Shown: one piece after another, positions 23,001 to 33,132 of the stretch
How positions within the stretch are numbered: position 1 is the first letter of the stretch
Layout: each line of letters begins with the position of its first letter
NCBI RefSeq assembly: GCF_039555335.1
Contig: NW_027305508.1
Coordinates: 62,001-126,000 of the forward strand
DNA length: 64,000 bases
Direction of reading: 5' to 3'
From: Amphiura filiformis
Lineage: Eukaryota; Echinodermata; Ophiuroidea; Amphilepidida; Amphiuridae
Notes under the pieces: generated by a model
The model's database searches: none
What the model was told of the DNA's origin: nothing
What the model saw: the letters and a program-made list of their open reading frames with translations, nothing else
Position numbers and translations under genes: made by a program

Positions 23001-26000
23001 AGTAAAATGGCTGATATATTTTGGGGTGCAAGTATAGGCAGTATGGTGCAAGTATATGAACATTAAAAAAATTTACTAAAATCTACAAGTGATTAAATGA
23101 CAAGTTTCGATAGTGTACACTACAAGTGCTAAAGTGGAAATAACTTAACATCAGGATTACCCTTTTTTTCCCTGTCGGGCATGTCAGGCCGTATCCAATA
23201 GGCCGCCACATTGTGGGCCTGCAGAAACTCTACCTGCTCTCGCAGGAGCGCTCTCAATGGTGCAATAACAAGTGCACACTTTATAGCGTCACTTTTGAGC
23301 TAAAAAATAATACATTAATTCATAATTATTGACAAATATTGATGTCCAATGACTGCACCGGATCTAGATTTACATGTGATGGTCACATTTATTTCATTAA
23401 TAATTGTCAGAACCATTTCTTTATTATTGCTTGCTGTGTTCCTATTGCAGTTATTTTTCATAGTAGGCCCCTATATATTATTATTGTTCATTTCACTAAA
23501 AGAAAGAACAAATGAACAATAAATGACCCAAAAACAATTGAATAGATAATTATACCAAAACATGCATCCATATAGGTCTACCTCCAATAATTACCTGACA
23601 AAACAATAGAACTGTTTACTATATCATATATAAACATGACAAAATGGAGCAGAATGTGTTTCTCTGACATTCAATTGCAGTTAAGTTATCATGGTTATGA
23701 CATCGGGCACTGTAAATATTCGCATAATCATTTTAACCTGACACCATAATTATGATGATCTCATATTTGAACCGAGGCCTATGTTTCCAAAGGGGTTTGA
23801 TTGCATAATCATAAAGACCACTACGGCAAAATGTCTGCGGCGGTTAATTTAGACAAATAAATAATTTAAAGCAATAATAAGTTGTTTTCCTTCCGGTGTC
23901 GCGTCGGATGCGTGCCGTTAGACCAAAATAAACGCCATGTCGGACAAAAGTCTTTAAACATGGAAAAGGTTCCAAGTCAGCAAAAACATCTGGTCGTGTT
24001 AAAAAACATGAAGTTGTGTTAATGTTTTCTAATGATCAGAAAGGAGTCTCCAAGTATTGATACTTTATAGTACTGGGGCCCAAGCACTGATTAAGACCTC
24101 GGCATCGCTGGATTCAGATGTTCTTGCTGACTTAGAACGTTTGCCATGTTTAGAAACTTTTGTCATGCTAATTGAAAAATTGAAAATGATTATCAAGTTC
24201 AATATTTTGTTTAATCCCAGTCCTTTACTAAGGATCACCAACAAACTTATTTGATGAATAAGTGTATCAAGGCATGCAAGGAATCTCTATAGACATGATA
24301 GACCTTGCATATCAAGCAGAGCGATGAAAAATCTGGCAAGTGGCCGAAATTTAAATTTGATTAAATTTAACTTGATTTGTTGATTAATTTAACTTCTCTG
24401 TTCTGTGCATGTTTGTTCAATTTGTTTTGAGGTGTGGAAGTAAACGGCATTTGTACATATTTTAAACAAAGGTAGTTCAAGTTGTAAACCCCTCTTTATA
24501 CCATCCACTTCATGTGACCTATTCAAGTATTGACAACTGATACAACGTATTAGTAGTTACCTCATTTAAGATAAGAATTGGTGCGTAAAAGCACAGCGAC
24601 TTGCCAAACCCTGAAAAAGTAAAACAATAGCAACACCATTACAATTATTTAATAGACATCAGTGACACCACGAATAAAACCATTCGTGTACTAAGAATTC
24701 CTTTAAAAAAGGAACGGGCTAGCAGCTCATTGAAATTGTTTATTTGCATAATAAATACAAAATTGATCACTGAGACTAGTATACCTTAATATACTAGTCT
24801 CAGATTGATCACGCTAAAATTCTAAGCTCAAAATATTTATTTTTAGTCCAAATATTTCTTATGATATTGATACATATGAATTGCAATATCACAATTTACT
24901 AGTATGCAAAAAATAAGCGCATGATTTAATCCATATGTTTAAAAACCATTACATTTGTAATACTTAATTCAGAGGCTTGTTTTATCTGAGAACAACAACA
25001 GTATACGTTGTGTGAATTGAGAATGTTTACAGTCCCTTCTCTCAAAGCAGGCATGCACATGTCATTTCATGAAGTCAACTTTTTATAGGTAAAATCTATC
25101 TCGTTGGAAGGAACTCATTGCTTAAATTGCCTTTTGCATAATATCAATTTTAATTGTCATTGTCCTCATAATATTAGGTTCCCAATGATATGATGTTGTC
25201 CGAGTAATATAAGCGGCACTTTAAGCAACAAAGGTCACGGTGTATTGGGTGTTTTTTATTAACCCAATAATTTTCGATTGCAAACAAACATGACACATAA
25301 TCAATTCGTGCATAACACACAAACGCAAAAACGTAATCAAGTGAAATTTTGTGAATAAGCTTTTTCGTGCATACAGTCAGTCCACTTTGAAGTACAAAGT
25401 ACAGACGCGGACGCACACATTGTGCCGACTTTGAAAACACGCATACCTGCAGCAGAGACGCATCACTACGCACTGTTAATGGCTGTATACGCGCGCGTTG
25501 TCACTTTGTACTTCAGAGTGGAGAAGCTGTAGGCCTATCTTCTGATAAAATGTCATAAAAAGTCCAGTCAATGTAAACAAATATTAGTGGTGTCACCCAC
25601 CACTAATTGCAACATATTTTTTTTCACTTTTATACAATTTAGAGATGTCCCTGAACATCATACCAAAAATATACTAAAATATACTTGGTGGAAAGGTAGT
25701 TTTTGGCGGGAAAATGTCATACAGGGGTCAAATTTCAAAATTGCTCTAATCTTATTACAAACTATACCAAAGGATTCCTCTACTCTTAAGGATTCAGAAA
25801 AAGTATAGTTTGTCATATCTGTGATGTATCATTCTCAAGTTATAGGCCTAAGCAAAAAGGTCACATTTTGGGCTCCACGTGGGTCAACTTCGAAAAAATG
25901 CTCCGATCTCCTTAAAATGGTCTCAATGTGTTCGTCCTTTAAAAATACTCCAAAATAAGAATAGTTTGCCATATCTTGGACGTTTCGTTACCTAGGTAGC

Positions 26001-27559
26001 AGGGTAAAAGTGGTCATTGACCATTGCCCTCTATTGACCCCGACCTAGTTTTCGATGTTACGCATTTAGTTAAACGACCTAAACAGTGGAGATATTCTTT
26101 AAATGAATTATGTTTGCAAGCCGAACAATTTGAGACCATTTTGGTTAAAATCAGACAATTTTGAGTTTTTTGACCTCTGTTGAACCCAACATTTGACCTT
26201 TGACCTTTTCGGTTATAACTCAAGAACCGTTCATTACAGATATGGCAAACTATACTTTTTCTGAATCCTTATGACTAGAGGAATGATTTGGTATAGTTTT
26301 AAAATGATTGGAGCGATTTTGAAATTTGACCCCTGTATGACCTTTTCCCGCCAAAAACTACCTTTCCACCAAGTATATTTTAGTATACTTTTTGTATGCT
26401 GTTCAGGGGACATCTCTGACATTTATAGCAGTGAAAAAATTCTGTTGCAATTAGTGGCGAGTCAAAACCCACTTTGACTAAAAAGAGGATGCTATGATAA
26501 CGCAATACGCCTTTAAGGGGTTACTACCCGGGGTTACTACACCCCCGTGGTAAATTTGTGACTATTTGTGCATTTTTCTCACAAAATAATAACACACTTG
26601 TAACAAAAGTTATGTATATTATTGGGGCAAGGAATCCAATTAGTACACTGAATTTTCATTGACTCAAGACAAGCGGTTCAGTATAATATGATACAGGAAA
26701 GGAGGTACATCCTAGCGGTACCTTATTTCTTATCATACATAACAAACCGCTTGTCTGGGGTCACTGAAATTCCAGTGAAGTAATCAGGGGTAGCGTTAAC
26801 CCCCGGCGTTAACCCCCGATCGGGGGTGAATGGCCCCCTAAATGTCAAAAATATTAATTTGTCACCCTCCATATATTGGGAATGTGCAAGCTCATGCAGG
26901 GGTGAACTCTGACCCTCTACTTTTGGACCTTACCTACCCCTGACTATACAGTGCAAAATATTGTTCACCCCCGAGATTCAATTTTCACCCTATGTATTTG
27001 GATTTTCTGCAAGCTCGGGAGTGAAAAACACGGGACCTAGCTATAGAGCTAAATGCAACAATCATTCATGGTGACTTAAAAAAAACAAAAATTTTGTTTC
27101 TTAAATATGCAGTTAAAGTTATAATTTGTGACATAAACACAAGTTATAACTTTGCATATTGAAGACACAAAATGTTTTTGGGGGCTTTTTTATATTCAAC
27201 CATGAAAGATCTTAGTATTAATAGCTCTTGCTAGGTCCACAGATAGGCCTACTCCAAATCTGAAAAAAAAATGGAATTTTACTTATTTTTATATATAACA
27301 AAAAAATTGAAACAAAAAATTGGTCAGGCCTTAATCTGAGGAGCGGGCGGTGGAGGACAAACAAACATTTTATTTGGCCCTATAGTATTAAAATAATGTA
27401 CAACTAACCTGTAGGTAATACACCGACAACGTCATTTTCATTTAAAATATGGTGGATGATTAACTCCTGGTGTGTTTTTAACTTAAAATCAAAATCATGT
27501 CGTTTACAAACTTCAACAAAACCAGAACGAACAGAATCTACCGTGAAAACAGACGCCAT
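13483..27559 (-). CDS. RecQ-like DNA helicase, multi-exon, one-base frameshift
   Basis: Six minus-strand exons: 27409-27559, 24561-24610, 23161-23299, 19502-19643, 16158-16327 and about 13483-14070. Together they encode about 413 residues of a superfamily-2 3'-5' DNA helicase of RecQ type. The motifs come in the expected order: Walker A LPTGFGKS (split over exons 1-2), Ia LVIAPLRALLREQV, motif II DECHCIMDW, WGTTFRETYKK, III ILALTATLTTP, IV TIIYVKSITNASDIYEWF, V VLVATVAFGIGVNVPDV and VI QQSGRAARDG. All exon phases agree except one base lost between YKK (16290s) and SRLHSLVPQAG. Start ATG GCG at 27557-27559 is chosen because it directly precedes the RecQ N-terminal segment; an in-frame ATG 12 codons upstream is possible. 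The zinc-binding end is only hinted at by CIRHHCLQAF and no HRDC or further exon was found. It resembles short, multicopy RecQ-like genes rather than a housekeeping BLM or WRN. It lies tail to tail with the DUF6589/PHD gene. Confidence 0.75.
14360..14547. mobile_element. MITE family M2 copy
   Basis: The ends AAGGGGGTACTACATCC and GGGTGTAGTAGCCCCCT are inverted. Internal marks TATTTGGTGGCATCGGTATC and AAAGGTAGAAGCCA are shared with 58483-58744 and 22845-23035. Lies in helicase intron 5. Confidence 0.75.
14815..15168. mobile_element. MITE of the CTATTCCAGAAAATA family
   Basis: The left end GAGCTATTCCAGAAAATAGG is followed by CCCCTATAGAGGA. The right end TCCTCTATAGGGGGTGTGCA runs on to TTTTCTGGAATAGCCC. 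About 350 bp; two diverged relatives lie at 1936-2242 and 22545-22835. Confidence 0.8.
15169..16157. other. Helicase intron sequence, no further gene seen
   Basis: The longest open frame here (15433-15792, plus, 119 codons) has no motif, no splice context and ordinary intron-like codon use. I do not call it a gene. Confidence 0.4.
16158..16327 (-). CDS. RecQ-like helicase, exon 5, motif III, frameshifted
   Basis: The acceptor attaattcag completes the Trp codon of exon 4 and gives WGTTFRETYKK, then TAA. One base later the frame SRLHSLVPQAGILALTATLT runs on to QLPDR and the donor GACAG|GTACGCC. A single lost base after the AAAAAG run explains the break. Splicing it out would need a 34-nt intron with wrong phase, so I prefer a deletion or sequencing error. 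Confidence 0.65.
16537..16871. mobile_element. TIR element, AGGCCCTTC family
   Basis: The left end TAGGCCCTTCATATTTGATT plus TCAGTTTACTG and the right end AGTAAACT-like AACTAAGAATTAAATG then TGGCCTTATA are inverted. Two longer relatives lie at 35035-35416 and 36513-36902. Confidence 0.65.
17627..17966. mobile_element. G-rich TIR MITE, about 340 bp
   Basis: CCCGGGCGGGGGGGGCAATG and TCATTACAAGGTGGACACC on the left pair with GGTGTCTACCTTGTAAATGG and CAGTGCCCCCCGGG on the right. Internal CCCTAAACAAGTATTTT-type phrases repeat three or four times. Confidence 0.8.
18341..18681. repeat. Foldback element
   Basis: ATTAAAGTCATAATGTACGA at 18341 pairs with TCGTACATTAAGGCTTTAA ending at 18681; the inner arms are T- and A-rich. 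Confidence 0.65.
18929..19262. repeat. Foldback element
   Basis: AAAAGGAGGAGGATTTCGTG followed by ATCC on the left pairs with GGATCACGAAATGCCTTTTA on the right, about 330 bp overall. Confidence 0.6.
19502..19643 (-). CDS. RecQ-like helicase, exon 4 (DECH box)
   Basis: Acceptor ctttcacag, donor GGACTG|GTAAGA. It encodes VEQGKATLIFGSPESFLAP and VVVYDECHCIMDW. The DECH box is the Walker B; RecQ proteins usually read DEAH/DECH followed by C-[IV]-S-x-W, and here the serine position is Met-Asp. Confidence 0.75.
19772..19929. repeat. Foldback element
   Basis: GAAACGTCCTATATTTTGTC and ATTAACATAT pair with ATATGTTAATGAAAAAAATA and GGATGTTTC. Confidence 0.6.
20236..21026. repeat. Foldback element built of CAAACGTTTG palindromes
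   Basis: Outer arms GCCGTTTTCGCCAAACCGG and CAAACGTTTGGCGAAAAC are inverted. Each arm contains 6-8 copies of CAAACGTTTG or one-base variants. The centre (20535-20830) is a tandem of AATCACATTTTTTTCCAAA units that itself turns over into its reverse complement near 20755. Confidence 0.8.
21180..21545. repeat. Two mirrored 130-bp copies of the CAAACGTTTG foldback
   Basis: 21184-21310 and 21413-21541 are reverse complements of each other and share GGCAATTGTTTGACAAACG and GCCAAACGTTTACG. A unique 100-bp spacer separates them. Confidence 0.85.
21546..21735. repeat. Dispersed repeat with cysteine-rich open frame
   Basis: Matches 35597-35765 in reverse orientation: shared CATCGGGGGTCGATG (or its complement), GTGACGC/GCGTCAC, TGCGCGA and AACTGGAG. 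Both copies leave open frames rich in Cys and Phe (CFFGAPTSAR versus CFFGMPPAAR), which could mean a former coding origin. Confidence 0.55.
21736..22544. other. Helicase intron, nothing recognised
   Basis: AT-rich, no exon or repeat that I can support. Confidence 0.4.
22545..22835. repeat. Partial MITE of the CTATTCCAGAAAATA family
   Basis: Contains AATTGGATTTCCAAGCTTTT, CTTGGAAATCCGGACATTTC and the right end GTGCACTTATTTTCTGGAAT. It matches the right two thirds of 14815-15168 in reverse. Confidence 0.7.
22845..23035. repeat. Partial MITE of family M2
   Basis: TGTAAAGAAATGAGAGAAAA, ATTGGTGACATCGGTATCAA and TAAACGTAGAAGCCAAGAAG match 58520-58650. The outer ends are lost. Confidence 0.65.
23161..23299 (-). 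CDS. RecQ-like helicase, exon 3 (motif Ia)
   Basis: Acceptor ttttttag, donor AAAAAGG|GTAATCC. It encodes LKSDAIKCALVIAPLRALL followed by REQVEFLQAHNVAAYWI. VIAPLRALLREQV corresponds to motif Ia of RecQ helicases. Confidence 0.75.
23300..24560. other. Helicase intron 2, no repeat family recognised
   Basis: A plus-strand stretch at 23950-24160 has some coding-like composition but is interrupted in every frame; I could not assign it. Confidence 0.35.
24561..24610 (-). CDS. RecQ-like helicase, exon 2 (GFGKS)
   Basis: A 50-bp exon between acceptor ctttttcag and donor GAG|GTAACT, phase-matched to exon 1. It encodes GFGKSLCFYAPILILNE, completing the Walker A lysine and serine. Confidence 0.75.
24770..24803. 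repeat. Perfect 14-bp stem hairpin
   Basis: CTGAGACTAGTATA, a 6-nt loop, then TATACTAGTCTCAG. TTGATCAC occurs just outside on both sides in direct orientation. Confidence 0.75.
25600..26457. mobile_element. 860-bp foldback element
   Basis: CCACTAATTGCAACA on the left pairs with TGTTGCAATTAGTGG on the right. The arms of about 240 bp (ATATACTTGGTGGAAAGGTA, AACTATACC) are inverted; the centre is TTGACC-rich and unpaired. Confidence 0.8.
26515..26784. mobile_element. MITE family M1, truncated on the right
   Basis: The left end GGTTACTACACCCCCGTGG and the internal ACAAGCGGTT...AACCGCTTGT match 11979-12346. The match stops after GAAATTCCAGTGAAGTAATC, where an unrelated GC-rich stretch starts. Confidence 0.75.
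27029..27238. repeat. Foldback element
   Basis: GGACCTAGCTATAGAGCT and CATTCATGG on the left pair with CCATGAAAGATC and AATAGCTCTTGCTAGGTCC on the right. Confidence 0.65.
27409..27559 (-). CDS. RecQ-like helicase, exon 1 (Walker A start)
   Basis: Reads from ATG at 27559 as MASVFTVDSVRSGFVEVC and on to ENDVVGVLPTG, with donor CCTACAG|GTTAGT, phase 1. KTHQELIIHHIL matches the Q-motif/motif 0 area. An upstream in-frame methionine lies at 27595. Confidence 0.75.
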
Positions 27560-28650
27560 GGTCGTGTTGCAGGTTTGAATCCCGGTTTGAATCAAAAGAA
27601 ATGGAGAGAAGGTTACGTATTACTTAACACAATGATCCTTTGATGCGGATTTCTTTAAGGCGAAAACCTATTCAAATGGGAAACGTTTTGTTCATGACAA
27701 AAGGATTAACGCTTTAATACCAAGCAGATTACTAAAGGTGCGTGATCCAGTTACCAGGGACTTACATAACCACTTCGAAGTTTGTGTGTAAGCGTCACCT
27801 GGTATCTTTTGTTCTTACAGCTCTTTTAATAGGCCTACACATTAAAAAGCATGACATTTTGATTTGTCGAACACGTAGGGGGCCTATGCGATATGTGTCT
27901 CCCGAAGTAGGTATTCCTCAAATGTTGAAGTCATGTGATAAAGTTTGAAGAATTAAAAGGGGACATATACTGACAGTAAAAGCTAACATTTTATGGAAAA
28001 TAAACTCTCTATTTGTACAGAAATGTGAGAATATAACTTAAAATGGCTTAAATGGACAGTAATGTAGGCCTTATTTTAGACGCATCATTCCGATAAATGC
28101 CAATTATTAAACTTAATCATCTATATACCCGCAAGAACGTGAAGTGGTGCATTAGTCTAGCAATTCTGTTTATGTCTGGTTTACGCGTCTGACACCTCAG
28201 TTCACAATCAATTATGTTAAACTTCAAAGGCAATTCATAAATTTCTGAGGGCGCTATTAAAAAATAACAATATCACTCGACAATGAACACTATCCTATTA
28301 CGTGCTTTGACACCACCCTATTTCTCTTAATGGACTAATCCATTGCCACTCTCTGGCAAGATGACCTCTTCCCATTCTAATGACCTTTTATTTCGTGAAG
28401 TAAGGCGATCACCTGAGAATATTGCAGCAATTTTTCCAGAAATAGTGATGAAATACCTACCTAAATGCACCTGAAATGGCACATAGAACTGAGAATTACT
28501 TCGACAACACGCATAGTAACAAATTGGTAGGTAAAGCTGTGTACAAGGAGGTCTTTAGGGGATATTTCAGAATTGCCTATTGTTATTACAATGACATTAC
28601 GTAACGGTAAGCTTACGTAATTTGTTTACCGACCGATATTCCGGGCAAAG
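27560..28650. other. Upstream of the helicase gene; nothing recognised
   Basis: No TATA or initiator that I would defend. The duplicated phrase AAATGTTGAAGTCATGTGATAAAGTTTGA near 27918 also occurs at 10768. Confidence 0.35.
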
Positions 28651-28651
28651 G

Positions 28652-28703
28652 AACACTAGCCACGAATGCGAGGGCATCCGTGAGCAAATTCGTGGCTAGT
28701 GTT
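28652..28703. repeat. Perfect 16-bp stem hairpin
   Basis: AACACTAGCCACGAAT at 28652-28667 pairs with ATTCGTGGCTAGTGTT at 28688-28703 around a 20-nt GC-rich loop. Confidence 0.8.
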
Positions 28704-28716
28704 TCTCGAGCAACTT

Positions 28717-29455
28717 TGATGTGACTACAAGATGTGGACCACTGTCGGAATCTAGTCGGTGGTATACATCATGAGTCGCCGATGCGGCATCGAGCAGGTA
28801 ACACATCGGAGGCTAGCAGTTGTAGTCACTACGTGATGACACTGCTGCATAGTACCCTACTGCCTTGTTTCCGATGTAGTCACTCTCCTGTAGTGACTCT
28901 GTCGGCCACCATAGTGTAGGTTATTCTGGAGTGACGGCGGTAGTGACTTCAAAGTTCCAGTGCGATGTAGTCACTCTGCCGCCAGGAATTTTGCAGTGTA
29001 GTATATCAAACATTAGCTTTGTATATGGGTTCTGATAGAAAGACTGAATGCTACTAGATTATTCAAATTGTAGTTACACTATGCATGTTCAATATTGTAA
29101 CTTTCAAAGTTGATATCAGCATGAGGGTGCCAACATATGTCACGAGAAGTTCAAACAATATTTGAGTTTCAAATATTGGTCTGACATTTCAATTTATTAC
29201 CTGAATGCAATATTAATGTAATTCGCTGTAGTCTCATCTGTGTGACGCCGATGTCACATCAATGTCACTCCATCGGAAACTACACCTCGGTTTTCCATAT
29301 CGCCGGTCCGAAATAGCCGGGTAGCCAGCCTCCTAGTTTTCTACAACGTGACTACGCAACGCAGTAACCTCGCAGGAGAGTCACCCTGTTGGAAATCGAC
29401 ATCACGGTACCACGTAACGTAGTCACACTGGTGTGACTTCGGTCGTGAAATATGT
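28717..29455. repeat. GC-rich patches with recurring GTAGTCACT/AGTGACTAC
   Basis: Between 28717 and 28990 and again 29228-29455 the octamer GTAGTCAC or its complement, or GTGTGAC variants, occurs more than ten times in both orientations, with CGATG spacers. The patches are much richer in GC than the surroundings. No open frame dominates. Confidence 0.5.
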
Positions 29456-31539
29456 GACGTCATTCGTAAAATCGTCTTGAACTTTGAACCTCATTTTTAG
29501 AATCCACAGTACTAATTACGTATAGCGTATTACTTTCCGGAACTGCGTCTTGCAAGATGAGAATAAAAAATAGACAGACAAAGTTCGCTGACCTTTAGCA
29601 CCGTATTCCGGGTCGTGTACATTATTTTATTGCTCACTTTCATTATAAATTACAATGAAAATACCGCATTGTCTTTAACAGAAAAATTAACAGTTACAAA
29701 AAACATTTATATAGATAAGATTGACAACAAATTAATGGATAACAATTATGATTTAAATTAATATAGAAATAAATCACTTCGGGAAACCCCGCACAATTCC
29801 CGCTCAGTTGTTATTGTTGACCTTTTAAACATGTGCGCCGTTGGTGAGCGGTGGACCATCCGGTAGCTGCTGCTGATTCGGAACAATAATGCTGCATAAA
29901 TACAACTGTATTTTGGTAAATGGCCATACAACATGTACAACAAGGTATTTTAAGAATTAAAGTTTACTATATTAATGTATCTTTAACCGTAGATCTCATT
30001 ATTTTATCAGATTTACCCCATCATCGACATCGAGATGTCAGACACATCATGGACTAGTCCGAGGTGCTCTGACGATAACACTCCGATCGCCAGGCAATCT
30101 ACGTTATTAACGTCAGAGAAGGACTACGTCCAGATTGGGAGGGATAATTGACTGCAAACAAATTGCCCCATTTTCTTTTACTTACTTGCTATGGCTTATT
30201 CCACGGTCTCATGTAGTCTCCTCCATCATATGAATATTTAGAGCTACGTTTTAAAATCTCATTATGTCTAAATCCGTAGTATTTTAACGATAATCACAGG
30301 CACTAAATTGTTTGAATTCGTCGGTAAAATTTTTGCATTAGTACCATCACGCATGCGCAGAAGAATGGACTTTCCCAAGGACATCCCTGGGCGATATCAT
30401 ATATACTTCGTTTCATTCACACTCAGGCATGCACAGTCACGTCACGTATAGCCACTCAAGTTTATCCTTTTAATCTTAATTTAAAATTGCTTTAGGATTT
30501 TAATATTAAGATATTCCTTTTGTAATTATTATAATTATATTCTTTGTTTTTTTTGTTTTTTATGTGGGTTAAGTATTTTTGACTGTGATATTTTTGGGTT
30601 TTGGTTTTTGTTTTTTTTTTGATTGGGCCTACTTAAAATAAAATTCGGTTTCCGGTAACCCCCCCCGTCCCTCTTTTTGGTGCCACAAAAAAAAAATTAT
30701 GCCACTTTTGGAAAAAATAAATATTTTCAAGAGTCGTCCGTGTCGAAATTCTGACATGAATAGGCCTAAGCCTCTTTTCCCCCGGCCGACTTTCTGCCAT
30801 TAACTGATTAATAAAATATTTATCGCGATATAGGCCTATGCACAAGTAGGCCCTATTTATGAAAACAGCGTGCAGCAGGACTCTTAATATTAAGTATGCC
30901 TACAACTAGTGAAAACCACTGAACTATTTTGTGTAAAAATTAAAGCGCCCCCCAAAAAAAAAAAAAATTCGCACAAATAGTCGCATATAAACCCGCCAAA
31001 ACGGTATATAATGCTCATTAAATCGGTGTTGTTGTCGAACTAATCCTCCTAAAGCTCGTATTAAAAAGACAAGTAATAAAAAGTTAACTAAATGCTAAAA
31101 ATGATGTAGGCCTAGGCCGTAAAATTGTGTATCATTTTCTTGTCCTAGACACTCAACGATCAACCACTATCAAGTATGAATAATAGACTGCTAATTGTCC
31201 AAATAAATCAATTTATAAACGTTGAAGAAGTTGTTCATTTTGTCATTTTGTATAACAAAAATTAAAATAACTAACCTGGCAGATTTCAGGATCATATTCC
31301 AAGATTTATTTTCTCATGCCGCGCTCGCCCAGGCCTGCATGTTATGCCGTCAAGAAAATCAACCCTAGGCCTACATTTTTCAACATGCAATATAATTCCA
31401 ATGTGATAAATAGTGAACGTTGCATTGAAGATGAGGATGCTTGGACGATACAGATATTAAGCACATGTTAAATGGGGGTGGGGTATGGGGATGTCCCAGT
31501 TTGTTTAACAAGGGCAATTAGTATTTGGCCAAACAATTT
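29456..31539. other. No gene family recognised apart from the possible exon at 30011
   Basis: AT-rich sequence with T runs (30540-30620) and A runs (30952-30967). Confidence 0.35.
30011..30151 (+). CDS. Possible terminal exon of an unrecognised gene
   Basis: The acceptor-like cattattttatcag is followed by 46 open codons, IYPIIDIEMSDTSWTSPRCS and then RQSTLLTSEKDYVQIGRDN, ending in TGA at 30149-30151. The composition is balanced and less AT-rich than the surroundings, which is why it stands out. I found no upstream partner exon. An alternative is a short ORF starting at the ATG at 30035. Low confidence. Confidence 0.3.
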   Translation: MYPIIDIEMSDTSWTSPRCSDDNTPIARQSTLLTSEKDYVQIGRDN

Positions 31540-32095
31540 TGGTCATCTGAGGTCAAATTAGTAAAAACTATCATATGGGCATGAAACTTGATAGGTGTAG
31601 AGCCAAAATTTTGGAAGGTCATTTTGGGGTCACCAGAGGTCATCTGAGGTCAAATGAGTAAAAACTGTCATATGGGCATGAGACTTGGTTTGTACAGTCA
31701 ACATTTAGAGCCAAATTTTTGAAGGTCATTCCAGGGTCACCAGAGGTCATCGGAGGTCAAATTATTAAAACTGTCATATGGGCATGAAACATGTTGGGTA
31801 CAGTCAACATTTAGAGACAATTTTTTGAAGGTCATTTTTGGGTCACCAGAGGTCATTGGAGGTCAAATTATTAAAAACTGTCATGTGGGCATGAAACTTG
31901 GTTAGTACAGTCAACATTTAGAGCCAAATTTTTTTTTGAAGGTAATTTCAGGGTCAACAGAGGTCATCTGAGGTCAAATTAGTAAAAACTGTCATATGGG
32001 CATGAAACTTGGGTGTATACAGTCACCATTTAGAACCATATTTTAGTATGGTCATTTGGGGGTCACCAGGGGCCATATGAGGTCAAATTAATAAA
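31540..32095. repeat. 110-bp tandem repeat with AGGTCA half-sites, about 5 units
   Basis: Each unit carries GTCACCAGAGGTCATCTGAGG TCA-type sequence, AAAACTGTCATATGGGCATG and AGTCAACATTTAGAGCC. Every unit holds up to four AGGTCA/GGGTCA half-sites, one pair spaced by exactly four bases. Confidence 0.85.
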
Positions 32096-32838
32096 ATGTT
32101 GTATTGGCATGAATTCTCTGTCGAGATTTGATCCGCAACTAAACAAATTGGTTTGATTTACACTTATGGATTTCAGGTTCAAGTCATTAACTGTTTTGAC
32201 CGTGATATCATCAAAATATGGGGTATAATTTGCACTGTCCACGAAATTTTGATAAAAGGGGTACTTGGGAAAATGCGATATAAGTTTATGTCAATATTAA
32301 GTGTCATTGAAAAGGGGTGTTTGAAATTCTTGTCATTGAAAACCACAAAAAAGTGGTTGTTTTTGGCAAAATTTTGTCCTCGATGATGCATGAAAAGTTG
32401 GGGTAAATTTGATGAAAAATAATTTTTTGCCAGGCTTATTGATAATAATCGTATGGTAGGCCTACTGCATATCATATGGATTTCCCACATCTCTTCTCTT
32501 TCCCTCCTCTCCCTCTCTCTTCTCTCTTTTTTCCTCTCGCTCCCTCCTTGTTTTCTCGTTTTTCCTTGCACACTAGGGGGCGGGGTACCAAATAGGCAAT
32601 TTTTTGCCAAGGGGCAACTTCCCCCCTGCCCCGCACGCCACTGGTTCCCCCTCTCAACTTGGAGATAGCACTTTACCCATAATTTGTTTAATGTCATCTA
32701 TGGTACATGTAGTGTACAAAATCGCCCCCACCCGCCTTGGACACTTGAAAAATCCACTTTTTCAAAATCAGCACCCCCCAAATGAAATCCTGCGTACGGG
32801 CCTGATGAGGGGATCTAACTCTCAAAATAACAAAATAA

Positions 32839-33132
32839 GGGGCTGTGCAACAATTATGAGCCCTGGGGAGGTCTGAAAATCGTGGGGAAGGGGGAAAACA
32901 GTACGGAAACGCTTTACTATACAAATTTTCCTGCTCGCTACACTCACAACATAATTCTAGACCATTTAAGGTTTGCAAATTGGGATCCCAAAAATTTGGC
33001 ATGTTCAAAGGGGGAGCAAAGATTTTTGGCAGCCCGAGGGGGGCAAGCAATTTTGGCAGGCCGAGATGGGGGGGTATGGCGGGCCGTTTGGAAATTTTAC
33101 CCGGGGGCTCATAATTATTGCACAGCCCCTAA
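32839..33132. mobile_element. TIR element, AGGGGCTGTGCAA family, copy 1
   Basis: AGGGGCTGTGCAACAATTAT followed by GAGCCC on the left pairs with GGGCTCATAATTATTGCACA and GCCCCT on the right. The inside has GGCAAGCAATTTTGGCAGGC-type repeats and ACAGTACGGAAACGCTTT. Confidence 0.85.

Noticed and set aside
23950-24254. Coding-like plus stretch between helicase exons 2 and 3
   Set aside because: Stops interrupt every frame, and joining frames would need several changes with no known family to guide it.
32179-32697. 172-codon minus open frame with a Glu/Arg-rich stretch
   Set aside because: The charged part is only the complement of a CT-rich tract (32485-32545), and the frame crosses unrelated sequence without motifs or splice sites.
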